Below, piece by piece: positions 21,418-32,501 of a stretch of DNA of 64,000 nucleotides. Numbering within the stretch: position 1 is the first letter of the stretch; the number at the start of each line of letters is the position of its first letter. Origin of the DNA: Entophlyctis helioformis (Eukaryota > Chytridiomycota > Chytridiomycetes > Chytridiales > Chytriomycetaceae). A program made the translations under genes and the position numbers. The DNA is taken from positions 186,001 to 250,000 of the forward strand of contig JAHLKH010000009.1 of assembly GCA_025526915.1 (NCBI GenBank). Direction: 5' to 3'. The notes under the pieces were generated by a model. The model searched no databases and was not told the origin of the DNA. It saw only the letters and a program-made list of their open reading frames with translations.

Positions 21418-23476
21418 TCACTCGGCATGCGCGGCAGTCCCAGACGCATCCGCAGAGACACCACCAGCGGGCGCCGATGCCGCTGCACCCGAGGCCGCCT
21501 GATCAGCCTCGAGCTTCGCCTTCTTGGCCTTTTTGGCATTCTCGCGCGTCATCTGCCGCTGCTTGTCCTTGTCCTGCTGCTGCTGCTTGGCGCGCGACTG
21601 CTTGGGCGGGTTGGGCGTCCGCTCGCCGTCCGGTCCGCCCTTGCGCTTGCGGCCCGATCCGCCGCCACCGCCGTTGGCAAGAATCTCGTCGCGTGCCTTT
21701 TGCTGCTGCCGTTTCTTGTCGTGGTAGTGCGAGTTGCCCGACCATTTGCGGAGCTTGTGGAACTCAAAGAGTCCGCCGCGGCTTTCGTCCACTTCGGCCT
21801 CGCCGGCCGTGGTGTCGGCGCCTTCCGTGGCCGGGGCAGGTGTCTCGAGGATCGGCGCGTCGGTCACGAAATGGGCGACATGGCGCACAAGCGTGTGAGT
21901 CGACGATGGAGCTGCAAACGACTTGCTGCCGGCCGAATAGACGGCAAGCTCGACAAGCGGACTGGCGTCTGTCGAGAGGGCGTATGTGATCCACAGGTGG
22001 CCGGCTGCATCAAAACAATGTTTAGTGGAGCCTGCGCCGTCTCGATGGTCTGCTTGAGCGAGAGAGAGTTGCCGTCCGCAGACGACTCGACAATAAACAC
22101 ACGGTTGATCTTTTCAAAGATGACAGCGAGCAGACGCTGCGGCTTGTTGGCCACGAGACTGAGCAGCGCCGTTGTCTTGAGATCCACCGACTGTTGTACA
22201 CGCACACAGGTCAGCCAGCCGCGTCATGCGATGTCGTGCCATGCCGTGCATGGTGCACAGACTTGAATGCACACATCCAAGCATCCACGCATCCACGCAT
22301 CCACGCACATCGTCGAGAAGAGGCAGCTTCTGCAGCACCGTGCCGGCCATGTAGTCCCACAGGATCAGGTACGGGTCGCCGCCGCCCGACACGAGACGGT
22401 TCTCGGCATGGCTGAGCACCGCCATACGCGTAATGAACCTGCCGAGACCCCCTGCCGCGTCAGCCGCACATTCTCCCCAAACCGAGCCATGCGCGCACAC
22501 CACTCACTGCTCGTGGCCGAGAAGGAACACCTCAATGTCATAGGCATGCGGGTACTTTGACACGCGAATCTTTTCATCGCGGTCGGCCGTGAGGATATGC
22601 TGGTGGTCATTCGACCACGCCTGTCCACGCATGCATGCCAGCCATTCCAGTCAGTCATGCCAGTCAGTCTCGGCCACATCAACGCATCACGCATCGCTCG
22701 CACACGACAAAGACGACATACAGCGTCAAGGAGCATAGACACATGGCCAAGCACGAGCTGCGGCTTCTTGGCGGCATCATCCGTCTGGAAGCGGTACACG
22801 TCGCCAAACTTGTCGGCCACGAGGATCCGGCGGCCGTCGTGTGTCCAGAACACGCAGTTGGCACGCTTGACCATGGGCCTGGCATGCGACGAGTCATTGT
22901 CAGTGGCAGCAGTTGCGGGAGAGATCGCTCGCGGCCATGGGTGCTCACCGGGTGTTGCGCAGCGTCCAAGCGCCAGCGGGCGACACGGTCCACACGGCCA
23001 GGCTCTTGGAGTCGGTCGTGAGCGCGAGCGACGCAGTGGGCTCGTGCCAGGCGTATCCGCGCAGCGTGTCCGTGACCGGCTGGCCCGTCACCGACGACGG
23101 CAGCGTGGACGGCAGGGCGGACCGCGGGATCCACTGGACGCCCTTGCTGCCCTTGCTGCCCTTGCTGCCCTTGCTGCCTGCTGACAGCTGTTGTTGCTGC
23201 GTCTGCTGGCCGGCGTTGGCGTCGAGCGGCGCTGGTGCAGCAACAACCTCGCCTGTCCTGCATGGCAGGCATGGCGTGTGAGTGCGTGCGAGTGCATGTG
23301 CGTAAGCGTGTGTACGACGGGGCGGCTGGTGCGGCCACTCACGTCGAGTCGACCACAACAAACGTCGACCCAGACACCAGAACGACCCGGTGCAGCGCCT
23401 CGGAATGCAGCAGGCCGTGGAACGGCAGCTTGCTGGTCGTCGCTGCTGTCGCTGCTGTCGTGCTGCTGTCCGCCAT
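21418..23476 (-). CDS. TRM82: tRNA (guanine-N7-)-methyltransferase non-catalytic subunit (Trm82/WDR4)
   Basis: WD40 partner of Trm8/METTL1 in m7G46 methylation of tRNA. Six exons: 23476-23343, 23257-22949, 22878-22722, 22620-22508, 22438-22309 and 22190-21418. WD-type blades include NCVFWTHDGRRILVADKFGD and LVSGGGDPYLILWDYMAG. The family hallmark lies between: AWSNDHQHILTADRDEKIRV followed by SKYPHAYDIEVFLLGHEQFI. A KGS repeat insert (GSKGSKGSKGSKG) comes from a 9-bp tandem repeat near 23145. The C terminus is a Lys/Gln/Ala-rich charged tail of about 150 residues. Near 22013-22018 (GTTTTG) one base seems missing; the frame resumes as F-D-A-A-G-H-L-W-I-T. Confidence 0.88.
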
Positions 23477-23711
23477 GTCCGCTTGATGAGAAAACAAGAA
23501 AGATCTTGAGAGTGCGCCGCTGATTGGCTCGCCTTCGTGGCTTGCTGAGCTCGTCTACCTCGCTGCTCTGACACAGATCGACCTTACGGGCCGCATCCTC
23601 GCAGGAGACACCCTCGTCAATGTGCAGGCTGCTGACCCACTGGCAGAAAAGTAGTCGTCCGCTGCTTCATTCGCAATCGTCGACGCATCGTTGCGACTGT
23701 TCATGTGCTGT

Positions 23712-25036
23712 TCACGACGAGGCAGACGCGACGTCAGCCGCCTCGGCCTCGTCATCGTCGTCGTCGAGATCCATGTCAACGACCTCGTCATGGGGCTCTC
23801 CATTCGCATGCTCGCCGCCATCGCCCGCATCGCCCGCATCGCCCACATTGGCCACATTGGCCACATCGCGCACACCTTCGCCATTACCGCCATTACCGCT
23901 ATTGCCGTCATGGCCGCCATCGCCCATCTCAACACCCTCGTCGTCCTCGCTGCCACTGCTGTAGCTGTCCGAGACGTCGTACACCCAATCCTTGCCACTC
24001 ACGGTATCCCGCCCATCCGCGTCGCCATCGCCGCCATTGCCACCGCCACTGCCCCCACTGCCACCATCACCCACATGGCCGCTGTCGCCGCTGTCGAGTC
24101 CGCCGACCGCCGCACGCCGCAGCTCGTCGCGCGGCCCAACCGTCTCGCGCACCAGCTCGTCCAGGTCCAGCCCTCGACAAACGCGTTGATGGTCTCGCCC
24201 GGACCCTGCAGATCAATAAACGTGGCATGTCGCTAACACATACACACGCGTGTCAGTACAAAGCCCACCAACACACACACACACGCGAAAAAAGCACTCA
24301 CATCCGCCTCTTCGCGACGCCGGAGATCCGCCTCGCGCGCACTGGCAACAACACGCTCATCGACACCGCGCGAGCGCATCCACGCCTCATTCAGTCGCCG
24401 CCGCTCACTGCGGCCGCTCTCGCTCTCGCTCTTGTCGTCATCCTTGACCTTGTCATCTGCCGCCGCTGAAGTAGCCGCCGCAGCCGCCGCAGCACGCGCC
24501 TTCTCGTCGGCCCGCTTGAGCGCGTCAATGGCCCGGCGTCGCTCCTCGGCCGCCCTCTCTGGCGCCAGGATGCTCTTGTGCTGCTCCCATGCCGAGTCGA
24601 GCACCGAGTCGTAGGCCGGCTTCTTGGGCGGCGGTGGCGCGGCGGCGACTGCACTTGCACTTGAACCTGCACCTGAACCTGCACCTGCCTGCGTGGTTGG
24701 TGCACCGGCTGGCTGCGCAAGCGATGCGGAGCCGGCGGCGGATGATGATGCTGGCTGGGACGCCGTGGACGCCGACCGGCCGGGCCGTGACGGGAGACCC
24801 GGTTTCTTGGCCATGTGGCTGCCGGGCCGTCCTTCTGGCCCGGCTTTCCTCGATCCGGCCGGCACCGGCTTGGCTGCAGCCGTGGCAGCGCGTTTCTAAA
24901 CACACAACGGCACGGTTCATCATATCCAGCATCAGCCACCCCCAGACGCGTGCACAAAGACTGGGCCCGCCACTCACCGTGGATGGCGCAGCACGCGCAA
25001 GAGGCACCGGCCCGCCTTCTGTATCCGAGAAGATAT
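23712..25036 (-). CDS. Unidentified charged, low-complexity protein
   Basis: Three coding exons are visible: 25036-24978, 24895-24302 and 24205-23712; a first exon with the start codon must lie upstream but was not found. Contents in order: DIFSDTEGGPVPL; a Lys/Pro/Ala/Ser-rich linker; a helical charged block (AWEQHKSILAPERAAEERRR, ALKRADEKARAA, RSERRRLNEAWMRSRGVDER); then GPGETINAFVEG and LDLDELVRETVG; and a long acidic Gly/Asp-rich tail (DWVYDVSDSYSSGSEDDEG, then DLDDDDDEAEAADV). One base appears missing at about 24170 (GAGGG|CTGG). The acidic tail and basic middle suggest a nuclear or chromatin protein; a weak resemblance of WVYDV-S to the Iwr1 motif is not convincing. Function is unknown. 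Confidence 0.6.
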
Positions 25037-25803
25037 CTGCAAGTCACGCAAAACAAAGCCACCACCAAACGTTAGTTTAACATGCGTCACGCGGTTGCAG
25101 CCAGTGCACCAAAGTGCGCATCATGTAGCCTCCTTGTCAATCCATGCATGCATCCAATCTGCTGCTCGTCACGTCGCCTGTTCTCGCGTCTACACGTCTC
25201 CCTCTTTCGACCAGCTTCATCCATCCCCTTGCATCCATCCCATCCCATCTCGCACTCTCTCTCACTCAGGCTCGGGCCACAACTCTCTCCAAAAGTCCAC
25301 TCCACGATCTCTCCTCCATACTCCCCCAAGTCCTCCCTCCCCCCACGCCACCACGCTTAAAGAGGGAATGAAAAAGGGTGGGAAGGGGGAGTGGGAGTAG
25401 AGGAGAGGATAGAGTAGGAGGGAAGGTGGGAGGGCAACAGCAAAGAAGATAAAAAAGGCTTATAAAAGAAACGGTGCATGTTATCAAGTGTGCGTGGCGT
25501 GGTGGGGGAGGGGGGGAGGGGATGGGGAGAATGCGGTGGTGGTGGTGCTGTGAGGAGACGAGGATGGACTAGAGGAGAGAGAGTGGGAGAGAAAGAAAAG
25601 AGTGTGTCTTTGTGCAGAGGAGGGGAGGGGAGGGGAGGGGAGGGATGTGTCAATGATGATGGATCAAGGGAAATGCAACTGGCGCGTCCTGCCCATACTA
25701 GACAGGCACAGACAAAAACGAAGAGTGAAAGAAGGAGAGAGAGAGGGGGGCGGTAGACGCGCCATGGACAGAGACAGACGATGAAAAGAAAGCCGGCGAT
25801 CCA
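25037..25803. other. Intergenic region, purine-rich repeats
   Basis: No supported gene. It holds GGGGA/GGGAGG-rich tracts (25370-25430, 25500-25560, 25615-25640) with a perfect GGGGA/AGGGG tandem near 25618-25643. The missing first exon of the upstream charged-protein gene is probably in here, on the minus strand. Confidence 0.5.
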
Positions 25804-28800
25804 TCAGTAGTCACTCATACCAGATCCGTCAGAGTCTGAGCCGTCCGAGCTCGAGCTGTCGCCGCCGTCCTGGTTCTTGTCGCCAGTGCCCTGGCCAGAG
25901 ATGCTGCTCATGGGTGCCTTGGCCGCCATGCCAGACGGTGCGGCAGGTGCCTTGGCTGCAACAGGCGCTGCAGCCGGAGCCGCAACAGGAGCAGCCGCGA
26001 CATTCGCTTGCTGCTCAGGCGGTGCAGCCACCGCAGCCGCAACAGGAGCCGCAAGAGTTGACGCTTGTGCAGCAGAAGCCGGTGCTGGTGCTGGTGGGTG
26101 TTGGCGCAGCGGCAGGGGCAGGAGCACTGGTAGCAGGGGCAGCCGTCGCCTGGCTCGATGGTGCGGGCGACGCTGGCGCAACCGGCGCAGCAACACCATC
26201 CGCGCCAGGCAGTCCGCGCGTGTGCTTGTGCACAAAGCGGTACAGCTTCCACAGCACGACCTTGTCGAGCGAGTCAATGTCGAGCTCAATCTCCTCGTCG
26301 CCGGACGCGGAAAACGCCGTGTTCTCCTTGATAATCTCAAACACCGTTGCCAGCTTGTCCTGCGGCAGGATGTTGATGTTCTCCGACAGCTCGCGCTTCT
26401 GCTCGTACGTGATCTCGTCCGGTACAGCGTCTGCGTCTGCCTCCTCCTCTGCACGTGTGCGAGGCTTCTTGGCCGGCGGCCGCTTGCGGTCCGTCTTGGG
26501 TGCAGAGGGACGTGCCCGTGGTGCGCGCGGCTTGGCAGCCGGCGTCGGCGTGGACACGGCTGCATCGGCTGGAGTGGCAGCAGAGGCGGCAGGAGCAGGA
26601 GTCGATGCAGGTGCAGGCGTGGCAGCGACCGGCGCTGCTGCAACAGGCGCAGATGCCGCAGGGGTCGCTTGTGCCGTGCCCAGCATCGACCCAGGGAACA
26701 GGCTTGGCATGTTGAAGGCGGTCGGGGGGAGGCCCTTGCGCTTGCGCTTCTTGTTGCGCTTGTCCGTCATGATCTGGATCTGCGACACGAGGAACTGGAG
26801 CTGCGTCTTGAGCATCTGGATGTGCTGCTCCTCCTCGTCATCGTCGGATGAAGATGCATAGGCAGCGTCCTTGGATGCAGATGCAGACGACGGCTCCGCG
26901 GCAGCTGGTTTCGGCCGGCTCTGTGAGGGTCCGGCCTTGGCTGCAGACGACGTCGCAGGAGTGGCGGCAGAAGCAGCAGGCGTGGCCGGCTTGGGCTGCT
27001 TTGGCCTAGAGGGCTTGGCAGCTGCCGCGGCGGCTGCTTGCGACTGCCCAGAAGTCTGTTGCTGCTGGTAGCTGGGCTGCTGCGAGTGAACGGCTGCCGG
27101 CGTGACAGGAGCAGCAAACGAGCTGGACGGCGGCTGGTGCACAATCGTCTGGTTGACGCCTCCACCAGCCAGAGCGGCATTATAGGCAGAGGTTGTCGAT
27201 GGCGCAAACGGCGTGGGCTTGTACTGCGACGCAGGCGTCATCTGCGGCGACGGCTTGGGCTTGGCAGGACGTGCAGCCACCTGCTCGCCATGCTGGTGGA
27301 GGAACGACGTCTTTTCAGACCACTTGGCATCAAAGGCGGACTCGAGACGCTTGCCCAGATTGTACACGTCTGTGCCAGGAGGATTGAACGCGTAGCAGTT
27401 GTTGAACATGAGACGCATGTCTGCCTCGAACTCGGCCGCGGTGTCGTACACGCCATTGTCCAGCTTTCTCCGCATGGTGGACAGGTCCATGGGATGCTTG
27501 ACAATGGTCGGGTAGTGCGGGATGCCAAGGGCGATGGGGTCGACGGGCACGAGGAAGGGCAGGTTGTACGGCGAGTGCTGCTTCTTGACGAGCTCGCGCA
27601 GGACGTAGGAGCAGAACTTGAGCTCTGTCGTGGACCGCTTGCCAGGCCGCTTCTTGCTGGACGGGCCGAGCGAGTCGCGCGACGAGGGGAGCATATCGCG
27701 CTTGGGACGCGAGTCGCCAGAGACCGAGCCACCGCCCTGGAATGGAATGCAACACAGTGCGCCAGAGTCTCGGGGTGGTCAGCGTCTGAATCAGGGCAGC
27801 CAGCACCAAAGCGAGGCAGACTCACAATCGACATTCGCTTCTTCTTATCGCCAGGCGTGCGAGGCGTCTTGGGCAGCTTCTCGAGCTCCTTGGCGTACCA
27901 TTTCTGCAGGCTCTTGGCCATCATCGACACGGGCGCATCGACGCCGTTGAAGGTGTAGCAGTTGGTGAACATGAGGTCAAAGTCGGCAAAGACCTCGCCG
28001 ACCGACTTGTACGCCTTGGACCCGAGCTTGCGCTCAATCGTCGAAATGTCCATGGGGCTCTTGATGATGGAAAAGTACGTCGGGATGTTGAGCGCGACGG
28101 GGTCGACAGGCACCAGGAAAATGACCGAGTCCTTGCGCTTCTTCATGTTCCGCACCATGCCCATGAGCCACTTGAGCTGGTCTCTGAGGAGCACGTCTGC
28201 ATTGACAGACATGGCAGACGACGACGTGGTCTAGAGACGGCGAGCGACGCAGAGGAGCGCAGAACCGCACCGGACGCGTGGAAAAAGGGAGAGTGGATAA
28301 AGGAGAGATGAGATCGGAGGACGCGCTTGCCAGGCAGGCATTGCACTCTGACGCGAGCACGGGCACGGGCACGGGCACGACCACACACGCCCACTCACCT
28401 GCGACATTTCAGACGCAAACACATTGTGGTGGCTGGGCTTGACGTCCGTGTGCAGCATCGAGCCGCCACCATTGGCATCGTCCATGTGAACATCAGAGCC
28501 AGCCTGAGACATGTACGATTTGTTGTAGTCGCCGCCGCGGCCGTCCATGTCGTCATCATCCGAGTCATGGCCATGGCCATGGTCGTGATCGTGATCGTGG
28601 TCGTCGCCGCCAAGACTGACGCTGCCGGGACCGCCCAGCACGTGGCTGCTGTTTCCAACACCGCCGCCACTGCTCATGTAGCCGCCCATGCCCATGCCCA
28701 TGCCAACGCCGTGATCGCCGCCAGTGCCGTTCAATGCTGATGCGACACTCGAGTCCTGGGTAGAGTAGTCTGCAGCCGTTGACGTGGTGCTGTACATGGC

Positions 28801-29639
28801 GCTGTGCTGGTGCTCCAGGTGATGGGGATGCTGCAACTGGTATTGTTGTTGGTGTTGCTGCGGTTGAGGCTGCTGCTGGTGCTGCTGGTGCTGCTGGTGG
28901 TGCTGGTGGTGCTGGTGCTGCTGCTGTAAGTGGTGCAAAGTGGCCACGGTCTGGTTGTTGGGATCGACCGGGTCAAGCGAGATCATGGAAGCAGTGGTCA
29001 TCATAGGGACCTGCAGATCCGGCGCGGAGGATGGAGCGTGGGTCGACAGCGCAGCGGATGGCAAGGCAGCGGCAGAATGGGACTGCTGTGGATGCTGCAA
29101 GTGGGGATGCTGCAACTGTGGGAGACTGCTGTCAAAGGTGCTGTTGTTGTTGCTGCTGCTGTTGTTGTGGTGGTGGACAGGAGGCTGCTGCGAGTGGTGC
29201 TGCTGCAAAAGAGGCAAAGAGGCCGTGGTGGACAGCGAGTCGGCAGGGACAGACGGGTCGAATATGGTGGGCGAGGCTGCCGGAGCAAGAGACGCAGCAG
29301 CGGAAAGCGGGAGAGCCGAGTCTGGGGGAGTGGCAGCCAAGAAGGGAGGAGCCGGGGCAGGTGACGACGGGGCAGCGGTCGGGGCAGACGCCGGAGCAGA
29401 TGTAGCTGTAGCTGTAGGTGGAGAGGCGAGCGGAGAGACGGCCGAGGCAAAGGTATCTACAGCAGCAGCAGCAGCAGTCGGAGCAGCCAAGGGGAGCGAG
29501 TGCGAGAGCGAGTGCGAGAGGGGGCCGGACCGCTTGGACGCCGAGCCGACGGACACGACGGATACGGATGCGGAGATGGATACGGAGGGAGCGAGGGCGG
29601 GAGTGAGGGCAAGAGCGTCAGAGGCCGTCTGGTCAGCCA
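25804..29639 (-). CDS. BET-family double-bromodomain protein (BDF1/BRD-like)
   Basis: Binds acetylated histones and recruits transcription machinery. Exons are 29639-28399, 28230-27826 and 27736-25804. Order: a poly-Ser/Pro/Ala/Gln/His N terminus of about 410 residues; bromodomain 1 (FLVPVDPVALNIPTYFSIIK, with the Asn in FTNCYTFNG); bromodomain 2 (LVPVDPIALGIPHYPTIVKH, Asn in FNNCYAFNPPGTDVY); a basic patch; an ET domain (PDEITYEQKRELSENINILP, then EEIELDIDSLDKVVLWKLYR); and an acidic Ser-rich end (SSSSDGSDSDGSGMSDY). A first exon upstream is likely, because the open frame at 29639 starts with GTG preceded by CGCACAG, a splice acceptor. Near 26090 one extra base (or two missing) in a CCA repeat shifts the frame before the acidic tail. 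Confidence 0.92.
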
Positions 29640-30562
29640 CTGTGCGAGAGATGCGGGGGCTGGTCTGAGCGTGAGCGTGAGCTGGAGCGAGCGTGAGTGT
29701 GCGTGTGCGTGTGTTTAGTGTCAGTCAGTTCATGTGGTTGCTGTGGTGGTTGTGGTGCAGTGTCCGCAGTGTCCAGCGAGGCAGACATAGGCAGACGCAG
29801 GCAGACACAGGCAGCAACAGGCAGAGGCAGGCAGGCGCAGGAAGAGGCAAAGGAAGAGGAAGCAGGCAGCAGGCCGTGGCAGACAGCCCCCTGCCCCTGT
29901 CCCTGCCCCTGTCCCTGCCCCTGTCCCTGCCCCTGTCCCTGCCCCTGCCCCTGTCCCACACGGCCCCGCCCCGCCCCCACACGAGCCAGCCAGCAGCCAG
30001 CAGCCAGCAGCAGCCAGCAGCAGCCAGCGCTGATCACACGCAAGGTCCCCCCGCCCCGCCTCGCCTCGCCTTGTCCAGCCCCGCCCCGCCCGCTGCTGCC
30101 GGCCGCTGTCGGAGGAAAGAGACAGCCCGCAGCAAGAGACAGCCGGCAGCGAGAGACAGCGGGCCAGCTGGCTGTGGGGAAGTGGGCGTGGGACACTGCT
30201 GCTAGTCCCCCGGCTGCTGCTCGCTTGTTGCTGCCGGTCCCCCCGCTGCTGGGTCGCCTGTTGTTTGCTGCTGTTGCTGCCGACACTGACGCACGACTGC
30301 TGCTGCTGCCGCTGCTGCTGCCGACAATTCCATTCGCCCAAAAATCACAGACTCGCTCACACGAATATTCCCTGGTCGACAAAATTCAGACAACGACAGC
30401 CAAGAGACAACGTCCGCGCGCGCGCCGTTTGTTGATTTTGGAGAAAAGAGGAATTTCCGCCATTTTATGGTGTCGCCAAACCCCACTCTGATCACGTGAC
30501 CATCGACGTTGAATGTAGCATTTTGAGATTTTGTCATTTCGAGATTTGAGATATTGCCTGAC
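29640..30562. other. BET promoter/leader region with minisatellite
   Basis: No clear gene. From about 29886 to 29960 a 12-bp unit (CCCTGCCCCTGT) is repeated roughly six times. CAGCAGC tracts lie at 29990-30030 and 30290-30320. Around 30440-30500 are AATTTCCGCCATTTT and ATCACGTGACC, the same CACGTGAC core as upstream of RPS10. A short first coding exon of the BET gene could start at the ATG near 30334 (minus). SDS22 ends at 30563. Confidence 0.5.
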
Positions 30563-32407
30563 TCAGCCACGCACGACCGTGGCATCAATCTGCGTCACCT
30601 GCGGGAGGGCCGTCTTGACCTTGAGCCGGTACACGCTGCGCGCAGACGTCTCGAGCGGGTTGCCTTCAAAGTACACGGTGCGCAGGTGGGCCTTGTCGGC
30701 CAGCTGGCTCTGCACCTGCTCAAACGACGAGATCTGGTTGTTGCTAGCCTGTCGATCCAGTCATGCCAATCCATCCAATCCATCCAATCCATTCCACCGC
30801 ATCAATGGATCAGTAGCCCTCCTTTGGCTGGCCATCCACTCCATCTGCAGAGCCCACCACTCACCCACAGCTCCTCCAGCAGAGTCAGGTGCTCCAGGTT
30901 CTCGAGCACAGAGATCTGGTTGTTGCCCACATCCAGAGTGTTGAGCCTGGTGTTGGAGGCCAGGCCCTCTATCCGCGTGATGGCGTTGTGGCTCAGGTAA
31001 AGCTCTTCGAGGTTGACGAGCGACTCGAGGCCCTCGATCTTTGTGAGGCGGTTGCTTTGGATGCTCAGCAGGCGCAGGTTGATCAGCGAGGAGAGGCCAG
31101 AGAGCACGGATATCTTGTTCTTGCCGACCCACAGCTGGCGCAGGTTGACGAGCGAGTCGAGGTTTTCAAGAGTCTGTTTACCGGGGGTAATGTCAGCGAG
31201 TGATTGAAGAGAGTGATTGAAGAGAGAGACACGCACACGAATGCGGTTTGCACCCAGCTCGAGGTTGGTCAGGTTGGTCAGATGGGACAGGTTGTCAATG
31301 GCGGACACGCGGTTTGCGACGAGGAACAGGTCGGTGAGGGCATGCAGGCCGTCGAGGCCCTCGATGCGCTTGATCTTGTTGAACGAGAGATCGAGCTGCC
31401 TGTAAGGGGGAGAGAGCGGGCGGGTCAGTCAGTCTTGAAAGAGTGATCAAAGAAAGAAGAGAGAGAGAGAGAGAGACACGTACTGCAGGCCGGTCAGCGA
31501 GGTCAGGCCCTCGATGCGCGAGATGCGGTTGTCGTACAGGTCCAGGTCAGTGAGCGCGGGCAGGCCGTCGAGCTGCTCGATGCGGGCGATCAGGTTCTGC
31601 CTGAAGCAGAGTCTCTGAAGCAGGGAGTCGATGGATGGATGGATGAGTGGATGGATGAGTGGATGGATGAGTGGGTTGATGGATGAGTGGATGGATGGAT
31701 GGATAAGCGAGACACACACCGTCAGGAGAGGGAAGCGCGACAGGGCCAGGTCGCGGGTGTTGAGCAGACGGTAGTGGATCAGATCGAGGACCTTCGAGAG
31801 GGTCAGTCAGTCAGCCAGACAGTCAGAGAGTGAGACAGAGTGGGACAGAGAGACACCCCTCACCCACGCACATCCAAGTCCTCGGGCACGTCGTCGAGCA
31901 GGCCGACTGGAGTGAGACAGACAGTGTGAGACAGCCGAGAGAGAGTGTGAGACAGCCAAGAGAGAGAGCGTGAGACACCGAGAGTGAGCGTGAGACAACG
32001 CACGCACCGTTCGACTCGCGGCCCGGCTGCTGCTGCGCATGCGGCTGCGAGTGCGTGTGTGGGAACCGCACCGGCTGCTCTTCGTTGTCGTCTTCTGCCT
32101 CTTCGTCTGCCCCGTCGTCGTCTGCCCCGTCGTCGTGGTCGTTGTCGTCGTTGCCGTCCCTGTCTCTGCCGTCTTGCCCTTGCGTCTCTGTCCTCGTGCC
32201 TGCTGCACCGCCCTCGTCCGCCACCACGCCCGCCACCACCACCGACTTGTACGCCACCACGCTCTCCGCTGTGTCGCTCTGCATGCTGCTGGTTGTGCTC
32301 TGTCTGGTTGTGCTCAGTGTGCTCTGTCTAGTTGTGCTCTGACTGCTCAGCCCTCGCCTGCCAGTGATCTCGTGTTGTTGTTGGTGCCACGCGTGGCAAC
32401 TGGCCAT
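30563..32407 (-). CDS. SDS22: SDS22 / protein phosphatase 1 regulatory subunit 7
   Basis: LRR protein that binds PP1 and controls its maturation and mitotic localisation. The N terminus (32407 to about 32010) is acidic and low complexity. About eleven SDS22-type 22-residue LRRs follow, spread over several exons separated by short introns: [133 protein letters not shown] and [12 protein letters not shown]. The end [19 protein letters not shown] is the LRR cap typical of SDS22. An intron near 31625-31705 is a GGATGGATGAGT minisatellite. It lies 94 bp downstream of the PTP gene, same strand. Confidence 0.93.
31622..31706. repeat. GGAT-based minisatellite in an SDS22 intron
   Basis: Tandem copies of GGATGGATGAGT-type units filling most of a short intron. 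Repeat-length variation here would not affect the protein. Confidence 0.8.
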
Positions 32408-32501
32408 CTATAAGTGCAAGTGTTCAAGTGTTCAAGTGCTTGTGTCCCTCCACCGGCCTGTATGTATTACGTCTTCTCGCCCAAAATAAAACATGGCGCT
32501 C

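Noticed and set aside
26015..26100. Cys/Gly-rich end of the BET frame (GFCCTSVNSCGSCC) as a metal-binding motif
   Set aside because: It appears only after the frame shift in a CCA repeat; the alternative frame gives the Ala/Pro linker and the acidic C terminus expected for BET proteins.
30202..30588. Poly-Ala/Gln protein starting at the ATG near 30334
   Set aside because: It has no conserved content and ends in repeats; it may be the first BET exon but does not stand as a gene.
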